Both the position numbers and the translations under genes were made by a program. Under the pieces are notes generated by a model that saw only the letters and a program-made list of their open reading frames with translations, searched no databases and was not told where the DNA came from. Positions 61,668 through 64,000 of a DNA stretch of 64,000 nucleotides are shown one piece after another. Source of the DNA: Ascidia mentula (lineage: Eukaryota > Chordata > Ascidiacea > Phlebobranchia > Ascidiidae); assembly GCA_947561715.1 (NCBI GenBank), contig OX387205.1, positions 7,259,001 to 7,323,000 on the forward strand, in the 5' to 3' direction. How positions within the stretch are numbered: the first letter of the stretch is position 1; every line of letters begins with the position of its first letter.

Positions 61668-62250
61668 CAGTGGTTCTGCAGCACCACACCCATGTTTCCC
61701 AACTTAATTCTTCACACATCATCCGGCTCGACGACAAACCTTTTTTTTTTCATTGTAACTTGTTAAATGCCCGTTCGCACTTTTCTCTGACATTTTCTCA
61801 TCTTTTTTTTCTCTGATTCACTCTGTTGCTCAACAAGTCTCTTACACTTAGCTAACCAACTGGCACGCGGTAGAAGTTACTCGTTTAGTCACTATCGCGA
61901 TTGGGACAACTTAAAGTTACGCAACCTGATGTTGAAACGTGTCTTTCTATTTCAGTGATTCCCAAACTTTTTGTGGTACCACTTGGAGGTAAAACTATTT
62001 CGACGGATACCACCTAGTTGAGTGTTACAAAGTTACCTAGGGGATGAAGTAACAAACATTTTGAGATCACTTACGATTTTTCAATTCGAATTGTATCCGC
62101 AAATTACGGAAAGTTGCACGCGTATCACCGGTTGGGAAACACTGTTCTATTTAATAAAGTAAGTCTGCTCAAGGAGTCCAAATTCAGTATCTACAGTAAG
62201 AACACAGAGCAGATTAAGTTTCAGTCATAGCAGCCGAGTGAATTAATTTG
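61668..62250. mobile_element. deletion derivative of the 43350-45005 hAT family
   Basis: It begins cagtggttctgcagcacc and shares both flanks of the larger element: 'catgtttcccaacttaattcttcacacat' with 'ctcgacgacaaacc' at the left, and 'gggacaacttaaagttacgc' with 'aagtctgctc-aggagtc' at the right. The transposase part is missing. A 192-bp MITE has inserted into it. Confidence 0.7.
61953..62144. mobile_element. hAT MITE, 192 bp, nested
   Basis: The ends are CAGTGATTCCCAAACTTTTTG and the inverse of CAGTGTTTCCCAACCG. The 8-bp duplication ttctattt is exact (61945-61952 and 62145-62152). Confidence 0.93.
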
Positions 62251-62255
62251 AACGC

Positions 62256-63469
62256 TGCAGTTCTCAACCTTTTTGACGACTCCTATTAATAACGTCATAT
62301 AGTCACGGACACCTCCTGTAAGAATTCAGGGCTGCACGTCACAATGTATTTTTGTTTAGCAATAAAACAATTTTATGTGATTTGATCAAAAAACTATTTT
62401 GAAAAGTTTTGAATATTGTATAGTTAACTGAATAAACTCAAAGGTGATTTATTTCCAGAATGTTTTATCAGGTATTTGTGACAAACGGATATGGCATGAC
62501 AAACTGTCTTATTTTTGTAGTTGTAGCCAGTTGATTTTATAGATGCTTCCTTTGTTTGCAAATTTGCCTTTTGATAAGGATAATTGTATCTGTAGTAAAT
62601 GGATTATTTGCGTGACACGGCGAACTCACCAGGCTTCACAGCCAGCTATAGCCTCCAGCTTTCAAATGTTTTTTAGAGCCATAACTGTAGCCGGGTCGTC
62701 ATTTGTAGTTGATCGGCATATCTACCATTAACTGCTACCACCACAAACAACTCGTACCATAGTTTTTCCGGATCGAACTCGAACACTGCCGACCACACAG
62801 AATTTAACTGGATGGGCTGATTCCATACGGCTGATCAATCACGAACGTTTGGGAGTAGTTTCCTGTAGTCCAGTCGATTATTTTAGACCTCCATATTCAA
62901 GCAAAAGCACTGCTTAAACCACAAAGCTCGAGGTGGAAACATTACCTGAGCACCGATGCTTTTATTTATGCCTTCTCTAGATTTAACTTATCAGGGAATG
63001 TGATCGAACCATTATAACATTATACGATCGACTCATAGGCGATGCAAATATTTAAAGAGGGTTCTATAATGTGCTTGTGCAACTATGTGAAGTTAAGTGC
63101 AACTATGTGGAGCTATGTGAGCACTAGCATATTGGGGGGAGACATAGGGCAAAATTTTTTGTATCAACGGCTTCCAACCAAGGCTTATTTAGTATTTATT
63201 TATTAAAGTTTAATAAAACAATTTTTATAATGCACATTGGGCGAAGTAAGTTTGAATAACTTGGGGACTTGCAGTTTCTGTATACTTGTCGCGATATATC
63301 ATCAAACTAAGATAGATTTGCTAGACCTTTCGATTAACCCGAAAATTTTCGCATTCAGATGGCAAAATTTGCGTCTGGGGGGAAAAAGGTCAAAAACTGC
63401 CTAAATGTCTGAAATTTTCTTGCGAAAAAGTTTATTGCCAAAAATAAAGGTCATCGCCAGGACGTACCG
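62256..63469. other. no gene seen; probable further hAT debris at the left edge
   Basis: 'gcagttctcaacctttttgacgactcc' at 62258-62284 looks like a hAT terminus, but no partner end was found. The rest shows only short open frames. Confidence 0.4.
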
Positions 63470-63560
63470 TATTTACTCGATTGTAAGCCGCACAAACGGT
63501 AGGTTGTTTGTAAAAAGTTTATAAGCCGCAGCTTACAATGGAGTTAATACGTTAAGCCTA
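63466..63560. repeat. MITE fragment ('accgtatttactcgattgtaagccgc')
   Basis: This resembles the end of a widespread MITE type whose terminus reads like 'cgtatttactcgaatataagccgc'. 'ttataagccgcagcttacaatgg' follows closely, giving a small inverse match. Only one end is clear. Confidence 0.45.
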
Positions 63561-63658
63561 ATCAAAAATGTTAAGCAGTGTACCATCCTACACACAATAC
63601 ATATATCCCGTTTACACGTGCTTTCAAAGTAATTGAAGCCAAAGCTGTGAAACACAAC

Positions 63659-64000
63659 TCAACATTGTACTGACGCAATTATCAGGTCTTTACTCACAGA
63701 AACTCTACTACTTATTATTTTTACCAGGAGACGGGAGTTGATGATTTCCTCGACCTCCACCATCAGAGTTCTGAGCTTTTTATCGGATATAGTCTGCTCC
63801 GAGAGCAGAGCGTTGAGAATTTTGCGCACAGAGCGTATCATCCATGTGGCTGGCAGTGCGAGGATTCTCCATGCAATTTCACGTTGCAGATATTCGTGAA
63901 TCTGCTTTTGATTCCACTTATTTAGTTTCTTCGATCTTAAATATCTGGTCTGGGCGTCCGCGACGACCAATGAAACATCGTACGAACGTTTCGCCTGTAC
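63659..64000 (-). mobile_element. BEL/Pao integrase-region remnant
   Basis: The minus-strand frame has '[35 protein letters not shown]', which matches the integrase-end block of BEL/Pao elements (compare [20 protein letters not shown]...[10 protein letters not shown] in the element at 37083-43211). It is a fossil from a different, older copy, broken, and cut by the window edge. Confidence 0.8.

Overview
The window is nuclear DNA from an animal, probably an invertebrate. It is AT-rich, with spliced genes that use GT/AG introns and long introns packed with transposons. The host proteins are metazoan types (SGF29, ARPC5, ADAP-family ArfGAP). The repeats are hAT elements and their MITEs, an EnSpm-like transposase, BEL/Pao and Gypsy retroelements, and a tRNA-derived SINE. 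I cannot name the species. A tunicate or another compact-genome invertebrate would fit, but nothing seen proves it.

Layout. From 1 to 9.8 kb there is no host gene. This part holds a solo LTR (871-2377) carrying a hAT MITE, a 177-bp satellite (about 5.03-5.69 kb), a 2.8-kb palindrome-ended element built on a 205-bp satellite (6249-9043), and a small hAT MITE (9433-9716). From 9.95 to 14.1 kb lie two host genes on the + strand: SGF29 (one coding exon, 293 aa) and ARPC5 (four exons, 152 aa). A decayed EnSpm/CACTA-like transposase gene (16.4-18.5 kb) and two terminal-inverted-repeat elements (19737-20567 and 20666-21407) follow.

From 22.58 to 59.27 kb the minus strand carries one large gene. I traced 16 exons whose phases all agree, giving 665 codons plus stop. 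It encodes an ADAP/centaurin-alpha-like ArfGAP with two PH domains, followed by about 315 residues that I do not recognise. Its introns hold most of the mobile elements: a complete-length BEL/Pao element with two apparently identical 417-bp LTRs (37083-43211), hAT transposase remnants, a Gypsy integrase remnant, a SINE, several hAT MITEs and a second solo LTR (54862-56105) with its own MITE. A possible divergent gene starts at 59521. The right edge has a deletion derivative of the 43-45 kb hAT element and a BEL/Pao integrase remnant.

How the parts relate. SGF29 is a chromatin reader of the SAGA complex, ARPC5 is an Arp2/3 actin nucleator subunit, and the ADAP-like protein should link Arf GTPases to phosphoinositide membranes. 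They share no pathway, and I infer no functional cluster. The most unusual items are the satellite-in-a-palindrome transposon, the ArfGAP gene with an unrecognised C-terminal half and a lysine where the catalytic arginine finger normally sits, and the set of hAT insertions with readable 8-bp target duplications.
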